From positions 2,604,001-2,668,000 of the forward strand of contig CM045759.1 of NCBI GenBank assembly GCA_025200525.1: a stretch of 64,000 nucleotides of DNA, in the 5' to 3' direction. The stretch comes from Camellia lanceoleosa. Taxonomy: Eukaryota > Streptophyta > Magnoliopsida > Ericales > Theaceae. Made by a program: the position numbers and the translations under genes. The notes beneath the pieces were generated by a model. The model searched no databases. It saw only the letters and a list, made by a program, of their open reading frames with translations, and was not told the DNA's origin. The stretch's first letter is position 1. The number at the start of each line of letters is the position of its first letter. Of the stretch, positions 35,843 through 47,889 are shown piece after piece.

Positions 35843-36471
35843 TTAACTTTCATTATTCAAACATATTTTTCAGAAGGTAAATATCGTTTATGGGATCGAA
35901 TAAAATAAACATCATTTATGCTATAAAATGTATGGAACAAATGAATTTATTGTATATAATTTGAGTATCACAACAACATCAACAAAGATCAATATTTGGA
36001 GAACTATTTCCTCACCCGAACTTGGACAAACCAAGTAATGAAACCCACATATTATTGTTTTGTTTCATATATTGCTTATTTGTGTATTTGTTTGTTTTGA
36101 TTTATTAATATTATATATATATATATGCATATGTATATAGAAAGAGAGAGAGAAAGAGATGGAGCGAAGCTAAAGGGGCAAGTGCAGATTTGCCTCTTCC
36201 TCTGTTTTTTTCTAGATCTAGAAGAACAAAGAAAGGAGGAAGAAGAAAAGCAAGGAAGGAGAGGGGGTGGTGTGACTGGGAGAGGACCGCTAAAGGAAGA
36301 GAACAATTGGGGAGATCGTCTTTGGCTTAGAGAATAAGGGAACGCCATTGCCATAGAGAACCTTAGTCAGAAGTCATTTTTAGCTTTCTCAAGAGAAAAT
36401 GCAGTCAACTCCTCTCTCTAGTTTATTTTATTTTATTTTTTGGTATAAGATGAGTGAAGATTCTTAAGAGT

Positions 36472-36519
<48 letters not shown>

Positions 36520-37898
36520 AGCAGAAGAGTTGTTTAGTGGTGGGACCCATTCTTTTTAGGTGGCAATCCAACTAGGAGTTTGGTCATTTATTTGGTCATT
36601 TCCTTAGCTTGTAGGATTACTGTTTATATAACGAGTGAGATCATAATTTTACTAACATTTCACTCGTACAATATACAGATTATGTTTATAATTATTTATA
36701 TATATATATATTGTGATTTTTAATTTTTTTTTGGCATATAGAAAAAATAATATGACAAATGTAACGTATCTTTAATCAATTATTTTATGTTTGCTTTTAT
36801 TCAATATTTAAAAATAATGTACAGGCAAAATTTATAACTGAATTAAGAAAAAATTTATTCATGACGATATTTTTTTACTTCTATATAAATATTTAAAAAA
36901 ATAAACCTAAAAAAAGTAGTCAATATAAATATTATACTTTAAGTTAAAAAATGTGGCTAGTAATTATGCTTACATAAATTCACTATAGTTTTAATTTCAA
37001 TTTTTTTTTAATATATATATATATTAAAAACATTTTATTTAGCTGGTACCAAATACAATTTTCTTAGCAAAAAAAAAGTTATAAAATTTTGTTGCAAATT
37101 TTCAAATGTCTATTGTAAACATTCTATTCTACTTACTTGCTTGTTTGTTTGTTTATTTTGGGAGTTTTGATATTTGATTTTGGCTCTAAATTTATCGTAT
37201 TATTTTATTTATTTTTCTTCTTCTTGCCTGATTTTCACATGATACTTCTTTTATAGTATATTTTTGAGTGTATTAGTGAAAACACCACACTTAAAATGCA
37301 CAAAATTACAATATATAGAAGGGAAAAAAAGAAGAAGAAGGTAAATCATTGTCCAAAACTAAAACTACTTTAACAAAAAAAATAAAAAATAAAAATAAAA
37401 ATGAAATTGTTTGAAATAGAAAATGATTTATTTATTTATTAATTAATTTTTAAAAATAAATTTAAAAAAAAAACTATATTAAAAAAAATGCAAAAATCAA
37501 ACATAAAATATAATACAAAAAATAAATAAATTATAGGATTTTCAAGAAGTGAGACTTACAAACAAATTTTGTAAAATCTTATCTATCCATATACTTTTTG
37601 TGTATATTTTTTTGTACTTTTAATCCTGAGAATAACATTTAAATATTTTACACTTTTTGCATTAGATTCACCTAATAGTTTTAGCAAAGAGATATGTAAT
37701 AAATTTCATAACACAAAACACAAACAATTGTGAGACAAAGTATCTAAAAGAATAAAAACAACGTTCAATGATGATGTAGAAGCACACCTGACATTTTAAT
37801 TTGAGGTATAACCAGATAAATCGTCATTGAAGAGGAAGACAACATTTATTTTTTATCACAACAGTTACATAACTCAATATATATTTTAAGGAAAAAGT

Positions 37899-38052
37899 TA
37901 GGGATCATGAAAATTTTGTAATGAAAATGATCATGAAAAATTTATGATCCTTGGATTACCTTGATTAGTGTGTGGTGTTTTATTCTAAGTGTAATCTAAG
38001 GGTCACAAAAATTTCATGATTATTTTCATGAAAAAAATTTCATGATACCTAG
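37899..38052. mobile_element. Palindromic MITE (TAGGKATCATGAAA ends), copy 1
   Basis: The left end TAGGGATCATGAAAATTTT is the inverse of the right end AAATTTCATGATACCTA. The interior carries further catgaaaatgatcatgaa inversions, so most of it can fold back. A second copy is at 56048-56211 and half a copy at 45526-45567. Confidence 0.7.
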
Positions 38053-38364
38053 CATTGCTGATATTTTAATGTTTCTCACTCTTCCACGCGTCCAATTTTC
38101 CATCAATATTAGAATGAATGCATGAATAATAAAAAATAAAAAATAAAAACATTTAAGAAAATAAAGAGACGTGGGTTGGGACCTTTCAATTGTTGAATTC
38201 TATTAATTAATATTTATTAGGTTTCAATGGTCGGACTTCTAATATTTGTTAGTCATTAAAACTGAATTATTTGGTTTCATCTATATTCACTTGATAATTT
38301 GATAATAGATATGTGTCAAACCTTTACACAAATATTTAATACAATTTTTTGAGCATTTTTAATG

Positions 38365-38950
38365 AAATGTAGAGTGTAATTTTTTTTCCCTTTTTTTTTT
38401 TTTTTTTTTTTTTTTGCAATTGTAAACTGTTACTTTTTTAATTAGAATTTATATTTGTTTTAGATATTTTTTTTATATACAAATTATTTTTTACAGAGTA
38501 ATTTTTTTCTCTTTTTTTTAACCATTGTAACCTGTTATTTTTAACAAGAATTTATATTTATTTTAGATATTTTTTAATATAGAAATTAAATTTTTTAGAT
38601 TTTAATGAAATGCACAATATTTTTTTTTTTAACAATTGCAACATGTTATTTTTTAATAAAAATTTATATTTGTTTTAGATATTTTTTAAATGTAAAAAAT
38701 TATTTTTTTAAGATTTTAATGAAATACAGAGTGTAATATATATTTATATATATATATATATATTCCCAATTGCAATCTATTATTTTTTAATAAGAATTAT
38801 ATTTGTTTTAAATATTTTTATAATATACAAATTATTTTTTACAATGTAATTTTTTTTTCGTAATTGTAACCTGTTATTTTTTAATAAGAATTTATATTTG
38901 TTTAGATTCTTTTTAATAAATAAATTATTTTTTAAAATTTTTATAAAATA
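38365..38950. repeat. Five-copy AT-rich tandem repeat
   Basis: The phrase attgtaacctgttattttt followed by aatttatatttgttttagat recurs starting near 38416, 38521, 38632, 38766 and 38861, so units are about 95-135 bp. Strongly diverged. Confidence 0.7.
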
Positions 38951-39138
38951 ATTTAAAATTTCATCGCTAACCATAAATATGATAAGTTGAAAATGATAAG
39001 ATAATAAGTATGAAAGAAGTCAAAAAAAAAAAAACTTATAAGTTGAAAAAAATTAATAAATATTAAGGTTTTTATTTTAAATCAAAAAATTAAAAAAATA
39101 AGATTAAAATATTAAAACTCTGATAAAACTTATGGGTT

Positions 39139-39687
39139 GCATCTCCAACGGTTCATCAAACTTTTCATCAAATTTAAGTAAAAAAATCACTCTTTTCCTG
39201 ATTTGATACCAGAGGCTTCAATGGTTCACCAAATATCAAATCTATGCAGGACAACCGGATGGTCGGCCGTAACAAAATTTTTTTTTTTTGTTTACCGGTC
39301 TGAACCCTTTTTTCTGAACTTTTTGAACTTTTGGGTGGTCGACCGGGTGGTCAACCGGCCGGTCGACCGGGTGGTCGACCACCTAGGCAAAAAAAAATTT
39401 TTTTTTTTTTTTTTAACTGTCTGAACCTTTTCTTCGAACCGTTTGAACCTTTAGGCGGTTGACCGGTTGGTCAACCGGCCGGGCAACCGGTTGGTTGACC
39501 GGTTGGTCTCTCCCAACGGTCAGGAACAGTGTTTTGGTGAAATGCTTCGCCTGTTCTCATTTTGATACAAGATTTGCTGAATTCTCGATTTGGTATCGAT
39601 TTGATGAAACTGTTAGAGCTCAAAAAAGTGAATTTTTCATTAAAATTTAAATTTGATGTTGAGTTTGGTTCACCGTTGGAGATGGTC
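39139..39687. mobile_element. TIR element with tandem GGTCGACCGG-rich units, next to ERF gene
   Basis: The left end GCATCTCCAACGGTTCATC mirrors the right end ...GGTTCACCGTTGGAGATGGTC. The next inner blocks (catcaaatttaa) also pair. The interior holds two diverged units of about 125 bp, each with a T run, a tctgaacc...ttgaac block and a ggtcgaccgg/ggttgaccgg palindromic stretch (39341-39385 and 39460-39506). No coding sequence, no clear TSD. It ends 195 bp before the ERF start codon. Confidence 0.65.
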
Positions 39688-39768
39688 TTAAAAATTTATA
39701 TACACTAATTAATTGGTGTTATTTCCTGCCTAACAAATCACTGCGGCCGAAATCCCTTACGTGCACCC

Positions 39769-39821
39769 ACTATCCAATTCCACGTGTCCTGCATAAGTCG
39801 GTCCAATACACAATATAAATA
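39769..39821 (+). promoter_or_regulatory. ERF core promoter: G-box/ABRE and TATA box
   Basis: CACGTGTC (39781-39788) is a G-box with ABRE core. A second ACGTG occurs near 39759. CCAAT is present twice, and TATAAATA at 39814-39821 lies 60 bp before the ATG. Together these make a plausible stress-responsive plant promoter with a short 5' leader. Element identities are from general plant knowledge; use is inferred. Confidence 0.6.
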
Positions 39822-39881
39822 CACAGATCTCCATCCGCATAGACACGGTGCGTATAGTCTTTATTAGTCTTTGAGGACAAG

Positions 39882-40337
39882 ATGCTGAGGCCTACCAGTT
39901 CAATGAAAAGAGGGAGAAGAGACGGAATAGATAACGGACGTTACAAGGGGGTGAGGATCAGAAAATGGGGGAAGTGGGTGGCGGAGGTCCGGCAGCCCAA
40001 CAGCCGTGACAGGATCTGGTTGGGATCATACGAGACGGCGGAGGAGGCCGCCAGGGCCTATGACGCCGCCGCCTTCTGCTTACGTGGCCAGGCGGCGATG
40101 CTCAATTTCCCTCACTATCCGCCGGAGATTCCCTTTGCTTCTGATCTCTCGCCGCCGGAGATTCAGGCTGTTGCTTCCAGGCACGCTCGTAGAGTTCCGG
40201 CAGCAGCAGCGGTGGCGATGCCTGCCACGGCTGATGCGGCCAGGAGACCGACGGCGGTGGATGAGGTGGCGACGTCATTTTGGGAACTGTCGGAACATTT
40301 TGCTGATGGTGGTGGTGGTGGTGGTGGTTATTTGTGA
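39882..40337 (+). CDS. AP2/ERF transcription factor, DREB-group II-like (ERF017/ORA47-like)
   Basis: An intronless 151-residue DNA-binding transcription factor acting in the nucleus. The single AP2/ERF domain spans about residues 19-77. It starts [20 protein letters not shown] and continues with the diagnostic [21 protein letters not shown] and LNFP motifs. Val at domain position 14 is the DREB-type signature. Position 19 is Gln rather than Glu, which, with [13 protein letters not shown], points to the small group II proteins (ERF017/018-like) that bind CRT/DRE-type or related sites. The C-terminal part is Ala-rich, then SFWELSEHF, then a run of seven glycines ending GGGYL, with no EAR motif. 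The gene is unusually GC-rich against its surroundings, which is normal for this intronless family. Met8 is an alternative start. Family call secure; exact orthologue not. Confidence 0.93.
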   Translation: MLRPTSSMKRGRRDGIDNGRYKGVRIRKWGKWVAEVRQPNSRDRIWLGSYETAEEAARAYDAAAFCLRGQAAMLNFPHYPPEIPFASDLSPPEIQAVASRHARRVPAAAAVAMPATADAARRPTAVDEVATSFWELSEHFADGGGGGGGYL

Positions 40338-40516
40338 TGATTTTTCTAGGACGATAAAGTAGAGGCATTAACCACAGAACTCTTCATCTTTTGTAATGGG
40401 GTAAGTGTTTGTTTGGCATCCAATTATTTTTAATTTTTATTTTTAATGATCTTTTTTTTAAAAATTATATCACTGTGCTTAGTTCTGGGTTTTAAAGCTT
40501 TTTTTTCTAAAAATCT

Positions 40517-40886
<370 letters not shown>

Positions 40887-41309
40887 TTTTTTTTCTTTTC
40901 ATGAGAGAAATTATCTAGTCCACGGAGAATGTGTTCATGCATTCAACCAATGAAATCTTATAATTTATTCACCATCTCGTTATTAGGATTATGTATTTAT
41001 TTAAGGATAAATTATTAATAAATAATATTATATGTACTAATTAGTATACACATTAGTGTACTAATAAATAATATAGCATAATTTTAGAGATTTTGAATAT
41101 TTATAATTTGTATAATAAATAAGGTCATTAATGATATCATAACACTAGTTAGTACATTAGTGTGTATAGTAATTGGTGCATGTAGCACAACCGATTATTA
41201 ATAGATCTTATTTTTAGGATTTATTACCCATTAAGTGATAAATTTATTAAACGATAAATTTTTATTTTTATAAATAAATTTATAGTGATAAATTTATTAA
41301 ATAAATAAA

Positions 41310-41632
41310 TTTAATTAATATGACTGATGGGTAAGTATCTATTTATTTAACTTCTTATTATTGGTTATACACATAGTGGATATGAAATTACTTCTTAGAT
41401 AAATTAATTTTAAAAGTAAAAAATTTCAAATTTTAATTATTAAGATAAATAAAAGTCAAATATTTTTTTTTTGAATTTTTTTTTCTTTTGAAATTTTTTT
41501 CGAATGAACTTTTACATTTGGTTTAGTCAGTAAAAATTATTATAAAAAAATTAGCAAAAAAATCACTAAAAGGCCAATACCAAACACCACTTTTTTTTTC
41601 ACATAAATAAAGGAATGGTGTTAAATTTATTG
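41310..41632. repeat. Direct duplication, copy 1
   Basis: About 320 bp, from tttaattaatatgactgatg through tttacatttggtttagtcag to the ttcacataaata segment. It matches 42800-43112 in the same orientation with scattered changes. Confidence 0.75.
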
Positions 41633-41935
41633 TGTGATAAATTTTTATTTTTTTTAATAAATTTATAGTGATAAATTTATGAAAGATTTATCCCTAAATC
41701 TCATATGAGGAAAAGTTGATTCATTTAGTCCTAAGAGTTTTCTTATAAATTAATTAGTCTTTTTTGTTTTGGAAAGTTGGATTTGGTTCCATATGATTTT
41801 AAGATTCATTTTTCTAATTTTCTAATTCATTTTTAGGATAAGAATGGAAAGGAGAGGTTGAAAGATTCTTTTTGGAGGAATTGTTAGTTGAAATTTTGGT
41901 TGTTAAGAGTGAAAAGTTACATTTATGTAGTGTAA

Positions 41936-42535
41936 TTTTCTGGTATTACATTGGAGTGTTACATTAGAGTGTTACGTTTAACAAAAGTACATTAGAAAAT
42001 TTTTGAGTGTTACATTAATTGAAGCATTATGTTTGAGAAAAAAATAAATTAAAGAGCTTTTTTAGAATGTTGCGTTGTTACGTTTGAAAAAAATACACTA
42101 ACAAATTTTTTAGTGTGTTATATTAGAGTGTTGTGTTTAGAAAAAGTGTAATAAGGAGTTTTTGTGTGTTACATTAATTGGAATGTTATGTTTAGAAAAA
42201 AAATATACTAAGAAATTTTTTTAGAATGTTACGTTATTACGTTCGAAAAAAATATATTAAGGAGTGTTTTAATATTACATTGATTGGAGCGTTATGTTTG
42301 GAAAAAGTGTACTAAGGAGTTTTTTAATCTTACATTGATTGGAGTATTATGTTTAGGAAAAGTGCACTAAGGAGTTTTTTAGTATGTTACATTAGAGTAT
42401 TAATTGGAATGATACGTTTAGAAAAAAGTATAATAAAAAAAATTTTAGTATGCTACATTGAAATATTACGTTTTTTAGAGTGTTACGTTTGAAAAAAATA
42501 CACTAGAAATTTTTTTTAAGCATTACATTTGGTAA
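41936..42535. repeat. Degenerate tandem repeat, unit about 60 bp
   Basis: About ten units of the type gtgttacgtttgaaaaaaat, then acactaaggagttttttag and tgttacattgattgga. Drift is strong. Low coding potential on both strands. Confidence 0.75.
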
Positions 42536-42799
42536 TTTTAACATTATAAGAAAATTCACATTTTGGCCATTTATGTAATTCATACTAGAATGAAACTTTT
42601 GGGTCTATAAGAAAAAATGAAGAATCAAATAGTTCATAAAATCACTATTTGAGATTTATTGGTACTTCACCTTAAATTTGTTAGGTAAATAAATTTATTT
42701 AATATGACTGATTGATAAGTATCTATTTATTTAACTAGAAAAAAGGAAAAACCAAATAGTTCATAAAATCACTATTTGAGATTTATTGATATTTCACCC

Positions 42800-43112
42800 T
42801 AAATTTGATTAATATGATTGATAAGTATTTATTTATCTAACTTCTTATTCTTGGTTAGATACACAGTCGATATAAAATTATTTTTTGGATAAATTAATTT
42901 AAAAAGTAAAAAACTTTAAATTTTAATTATTAAGATAAATAAAAGTCAACTAGTTTTTTATTTTTTTTCTTTTTGAATTTTTTTTTCAAATTTTGAACTT
43001 TTACATTTGGTTTAGTCAGTAAAAATTATTATAAAAAAATTAGCAAAAAAAATCACTAAAAAGACAACACCAAGCACCATTCCTTTATTTTTCACATAAA
43101 TAGTAGAGAGAG
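42800..43112. repeat. Direct duplication, copy 2
   Basis: Partner of 41310-41632, 1.5 kb downstream. The tandem array at 41936-42535 lies between them. Confidence 0.75.
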
Positions 43113-44258
43113 ACAACACCAAGCACTATACCTTTACTAATAATATTAAGATTTTTTTTATTTGTTAATTCAATACAAATGACGTTATTTGTTATCCAAA
43201 ATGATCATATTACCCCCTTTGAATTAAGTAAGAAAAGACACAAATTATTAAATCAATCAATAAATTATTTAAATGAAAATTTGCATTCACCTCTTCTGAG
43301 ATTTTGTATATATATTATTAAAGATCTATGCATATTTTAACATAACATCGTAATAGTTTAATATAAGATCCTAATAATTAATACAATATTTATAAGACTT
43401 TTTTTACGCTATATAAACTACAAAAAATTTAAGCATTTATTATTTGATTTTTTTCTTTTATTTTTTTAAGTTGAAACAAATGAATTAATTTTATCTTTAT
43501 CAATTTGTTCTACTTATTTATTCATATGTAAGAAAATTATTTATCCCTACATTGTTAAGATATTATTAATAATTTTTAATTTTGAGTCATTAAATTTCTA
43601 TTTGATGCACATTTAAAAAAAAAAAAAGAGAGTAAATTATTCTTACGTGATTAAAAAAATTAAAAAATGAATATAGAAGTAAAAAAATTTAAACGCTTCA
43701 CAATAAATTAAAATTAGTTAATAGGTCAAGAGTTTATTCGAGAATAATAAAAAATTCAAATAATTTGAGAATCTTTATTTTAAATTAATTTTTATTTGAA
43801 TGGAGAAATTATTTGAGAATATTATAATATTCAATTAATTTGTTGTATGATACTTAAAATATATATTTTTATCTTTATTTTTCTCATTTACACTATTTTT
43901 ATTAAATTAAATCTTAGAATTAATTTCTCATCTTCATTAATGGTTAAATTTTTATTTTATTTTTTGTTCATAGAAGTTCTTAAAAAAATATTTGAATAGA
44001 AAATGCATTAATTAAAATGATAAATTTTACATTGTTTATATAGTGTGGATTAAGTTTTATATTAAATTAGGATTTATTACACTCTATACTCCTAAACTAT
44101 CGTCAAATTGTCTATTTAATTTATGAACTATCGATTAAGTCTACTAAGTTCTTAATGTACATAAATCAAATCCCCTTGTTGCTTTATTAGATTTTCTTAG
44201 TTCTTCTGGGTAGAGGCTGTTCTGTTCTTTTTTCTTGTGTTTCCAGATTTCTCTGATC

Positions 44259-44292
<34 letters not shown>

Positions 44293-44352
44293 TTTAAGCT
44301 ATTTATGTGGTGTGAAGTAAGTTTTATATTAAATTATTAGGATGTTATCTAA

Positions 44353-44574
44353 GGCCTCGTTTGAGAACAGACTAATTTAGTAACTTTTTGGTTATTTGGC
44401 TAAAATATAAGCTAAAAAAAACTAGTATGTTTGAAATGACTTTTTGATTTTTTACGAAAATATGTGCAAAAAGTAGAAGAAAAAAAGAATCTTTTGACTT
44501 TTTTGTATGAGTTGTTGGCTTTTTAATTTTTTTAGTGACTTTTTGGCTAAAAAAGTCACTTGCCAAACGAGGCC
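44353..44574. mobile_element. PIF/Harbinger-type MITE, copy C
   Basis: GGCCTCGTTTGAGAAC ... TGCCAAACGAGGCC flanked by TAA on both sides (44350-44352 and 44575-44577). Inverted relative to copies A and B by its internal phrases. Confidence 0.85.
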
Positions 44575-44718
44575 TAACATTAATTTTAGAGAGATTATTT
44601 ATTTTTAATTTTTTTTCAAAAATAATTAATTTTTTTTCATTAAATGACTTAATAATGTCTTAACAATTTGAGGATTTTATTTAATATTGCATGAAATTTA
44701 AGAATCTTATTAAATAAT

Positions 44719-44989
44719 GGTAAATTATGTTGGGTCTTTGATAATATATATGTAAAATCTCAGAGAATATGAGTGAAATTTCTCATTTGAATTGATAAAG
44801 TAACTAAAAGGCAATTTTGTCATTTTCTGTGTGACATTAGCATGACATTAGCAAATTCAGTTAAATAATCTAACAGTGAGAGAATCTTGATAATAATTCA
44901 AAAGTAAAGAAAGTTAATGTAATTATTGAAATTATAAGAGAAGTTTTTATATTTGTTAAAAACTTCATGGGAGGCAAGTGTAATTTACT
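44719..44989. mobile_element. Possible small TIR element
   Basis: Ends GGTAAATTATGTTGGG and, reversed, GAGTAAATTACACTTGCC resemble the 1872-2335 element. Weak, and no clear TSD. Confidence 0.3.
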
Positions 44990-45078
44990 CTTTATTATAA
45001 TACTAATTTCACTTCCAACGATAAACTAGAGGAATGGAATGGTAGAAGATAATTGAGATTGAGATCTTTGTTGCATTG

Positions 45079-45313
45079 GCCCTGTTTGGCAGAGCTGTGG
45101 GAGACTGCTTATAGCTTATGCCCAAACAGCTTATACCTTATAACTTTCAGCTTAAGCTGATTTCCAGCTTATTCTCAAAGCATATCCAAATTTCACGAGA
45201 ATAGTGATTTCTGACTTCCACAAAGCTATAAGCTATAAGCATAAGCTAAACCAAACATATCAAAACAGCTTAAATTAAGCTGAAAGCTGAAAATAAGTGC
45301 TGACAAACAGGGC
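45079..45313. mobile_element. MITE with GCCCTGTTTGGCA ends
   Basis: Terminal inverted repeats GCCCTGTTTGGCAGAGC and TGCTGACAAACAGGGC; CATTG flanks both ends (45074-45078 and 45314-45318). The interior is a dense set of agcttataagct/cagcttaagctg inversions. hAT-like by TIR. Length 235 bp, noncoding. Confidence 0.75.
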
Positions 45314-45525
45314 CATTGTTGTCTTAGATTAGATGCATCCGGGATGTTCACATCAATATATTCATTTTAAATTTTAGATTGATTTAGTATTTATAGAGCT
45401 TTACTTTTGAATTTTAATAACTTAGTCAACAAGAGAAAGTTATCAATGTAATTTCATTTTATATAATGAAATGGAGAAATTAAATTTGAGATATGTTGAT
45501 AATATCACACATGCATTGCTCTTGG

Positions 45526-45567
45526 GGACACAAACATGTTTTCATGAAATATTTTTTATGATACCTA
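45526..45567. mobile_element. Half copy of the TAGGTATCATGAAA MITE
   Basis: gttttcatgaaatatttttt then atgataccta matches one arm of the elements at 37899-38052 and 56048-56211; the other arm is missing. Confidence 0.5.
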
Positions 45568-45924
45568 ATATTACTGTTTTAAAATAGAAAATAGTTGTTT
45601 AGGTGAGCCGCATGTCGATATGTTATGTTATGTGCCATGCCATTAAAGGCAATCCTTGTAGAGATAGGGTTGTGACATTTATGGCAAACTTTCATGCCTA
45701 CCAACAAGGTTTTGAAAACTGGATTGGATTGGCCGATTGAACCGTCGATCGGCCTGGGTTTTGATCCGAATATACTCTCTAAATCGTTCAAAGATAAAAT
45801 CATTCGGGTTGATGCATTTGGGATTTTTTATTTTTTATTTTTTAAAAAATTTCTTCTTACTTCTTTTTTTTTTCTTTCTTTTCTTTCTTTCTGATTATAT
45901 ATATATATATATATTTATAAGAAT

Positions 45925-46657
45925 TGTACGGGAAAAAAATAAACCTTCTCGTATAATCCTGTTGATCAAGTCTGCGCTCTTCCGTACGTCGTCGCTTTAT
46001 CACCTGAAAACACAAACGTGAGCTAGCAGGCGGGTGTGTGCCGAAAACCTCTCCGATGCCCAAGTTAGTAAGCTTGACAAATAAACAAAAACTCTGTGTA
46101 TTCAGAAAACAAAGTTGTGTTACCTCTCCATAGGTGATGTTTGTGAACTTTTATAGGTTTTGTATGGCACAATCCTAGTAGGACTTCTACTCCTCCATGC
46201 AGAGTTCTCCTAGGATTCATATTCCTGAAGGACAATGCTTATCCTTCAACACCCCCCTCACTGCTTAAACCAAGTGAGATGGTTTTACCATGATCGAATT
46301 AGCAACAGACCGAAATAAACATGGTCATGCTGAGTCGTAGAGTAGACCGAACTAACATTAGTTCGGTTCTGCCCTTTGCTCCTTTAATCCTTGGCTTTTC
46401 CTGTTCAAACCGTGCTACCTATGGTGTTGCTTGGACCGTGCCAACATCTAGCTAGGTTCGACCGAGCTAGCCGTGCTTATGCCCTGACCGGTCTAAGCTC
46501 CTGAGTATGGCAACTTGTTGACCAAACTAACCTTAGTGCTCTCTACGACCGAGATAACCAACAGGTACTTAGGGACCGGACTAACTTAATGGCCCTTTTT
46601 ATTCAAGACCTGCATCATGCGGCCATTCGCCCAATTTGCATATAAATTACTCTTTCA
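45925..46657 (-). repeat. 3' LTR of Tat-2
   Basis: 733 bp. Plus start TGTACGGGAAAAAAATAAAC resembles the Tat-1 LTR start TGTACGAAGG. A shared internal block (gaaaacctctccgatgccc versus gaaactcctccgatggtaa in Tat-1) supports homology. The other end, on minus, is TGAAAGAGTAATTTATATGC. Confidence 0.8.
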
Positions 46658-46668
46658 ATTGCCCCTTA
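46658..46668 (-). promoter_or_regulatory. Polypurine tract of Tat-2
   Basis: On minus, TAAGGGGCAAT directly abuts the LTR start TGAAAG. It fits the primer for plus-strand synthesis and helps fix the LTR boundary. Confidence 0.6.
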
Positions 46669-47889
46669 ATTCCATCTGCATAGCATGATAGGGATTACTT
46701 TTCTACCAGCCTAACTAACAACCGAGCTAAAAAAATTTTTAAAGCCTTTCCAGCCGAGTTAAAAAATCCTTTTAGCATTTTCAGCCGGGCTAAAAAACCC
46801 TCTTAGTCTTCCCGGCCGAACTAACTTAAACCAAGCTATACCTGCCCGGTCAAAACGTCCCTTCAATCACAGAAACTGAATCGCTTCTCATTCTAGTGAC
46901 ACGTGGCAGATTCTGATTGGCCCTTCGCAGCTGTCACGCTGCCCTCGTACTTCGAAAAATTTGAACAGTTCCTGCCTCCAATTCTTTCACAAAAACAAAA
47001 ACCCTTCATTCCTTTGGATCCACCACTGCTATTCAACTCCTTTCTCTCTCTGAACCTCCATTGTTCTTACATTCGCTCTTCAATCTTGCAGTCTTTGAAG
47101 CTTCATGTGTTCGTGTTCTTCATTGTTGCTGCTGTTCCTACCCTCAGTTTCTTCTTCTTCTTCTGGTAAGCATCGCAACTCTGTTTCTCTTTTCTCGTTT
47201 TGTGCTTTCGTTTAATCCATAGTGTATTATTTTGTGTTTTTACAAAACACTTGTTTTTGCTCTTTCTGGGAAAAAACCCCATGAACTTTATGAAGTAACC
47301 TGTAGAACACTGTTTGATCCATAAACACGTCCAACCGAACTAAGATACTGTTTATGCTAGGTATAAGTCTAGTCAGTTTGTAACCGAACTAACACTTCAT
47401 GTTCACACCAGTAGTTTTAATAAGGTACCACCTTTTGATTTACTTAGCCGAGATAAACGAACCGAGCTAAGTCCGAACTTAGTATACTGGAAATCTTAAC
47501 TTTCGACCGAGCTAGGTCTTCGGAGCTAAGCCAGCTTTCTAAGTTTAGACCAAACTCAGAAAGCTGCCCCTAGAGGCTCAACCAGTCTAACAAAACTTTC
47601 CTTTTAATCGAGATAACGAATCACTCGCCAAGACCGAGCTATCGAACCCCCTGCTCAATCCGAGCTACCAAGCATCTTGTTGAAACCGAGATAGAACCTG
47701 TAGTATCCCACATAGCCGAAATAGGACTTCTTTTTGCTTTTATTTTGTAGCACGGTCAACGATCTGTGCTTAACACCTTTTGTTTTCCACTTTGCAAACT
47801 TAGGTTGCCCAGGCACTCCTCTGCACGCTCAGCCGAGCTACTGAGCACAATTTCCCACCGAACTAATTTATTTATAACTTATAAAATAA
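46669..47889. other. 3' region of Tat-2 upstream of the antisense coding relic
   Basis: Rich in ccgagctaa/ccgaactaa phrases. A plus-strand frame at 46903-47169 ends at a tctggtaagc sequence that could be a 5' splice site, with a CT-rich and TATA-poor upstream region. It might be a leader exon of the antisense transcript, but there is no homology evidence. Confidence 0.35.

Larger units (their letters stand above)
35020..36614. mobile_element. Long terminal-inverted-repeat element with nested MITEs
   Basis: The left end (CTACAGCCCCAAGAAAATGA) and the reversed right end (CTACAAGCTAAGGAAATGAC) match. Homology continues inward through ttggattgccacctaa, aggtcccac and actaaacaactctt. After an insertion/deletion-rich gap it resumes at caccaccccc and cttctagatct. 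So the inverted repeats reach roughly 300 bp or more. Flanks CATTAATG and GATTACTG match at 6 of 8 bases. MITE copy B and a diverged relative sit in the middle, and a 41-bp T run (36478-36518) lies in the right arm. Superfamily hAT- or MULE-like; not settled. Confidence 0.6.
36615..39138. other. AT-rich intergenic DNA, no gene
   Basis: No coding signal. Contains (TA)n at 36700-36712 and 37010-37023, the MITE at 37899-38052, T runs at 38390-38415, and a five-copy degenerate tandem array at 38365-38950. Confidence 0.55.
40942..44352. other. AT-rich intergenic DNA with internal duplications, no gene
   Basis: No frame with coding character. It contains a direct duplication (41310-41632 and 42800-43112), a 60-bp degenerate tandem array (41936-42535), a shorter duplication (42617-42680 and 42735-42800, both with aaatagttcataaaatcact), and an (AAT)n microsatellite at 44261-44291. 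Confidence 0.6.

Noticed and set aside
36125..36337. 70-residue plus-strand Glu/Arg/Gly-rich frame
   Set aside because: GA-rich composition opposite a Ser/Pro-rich frame; no independent evidence.
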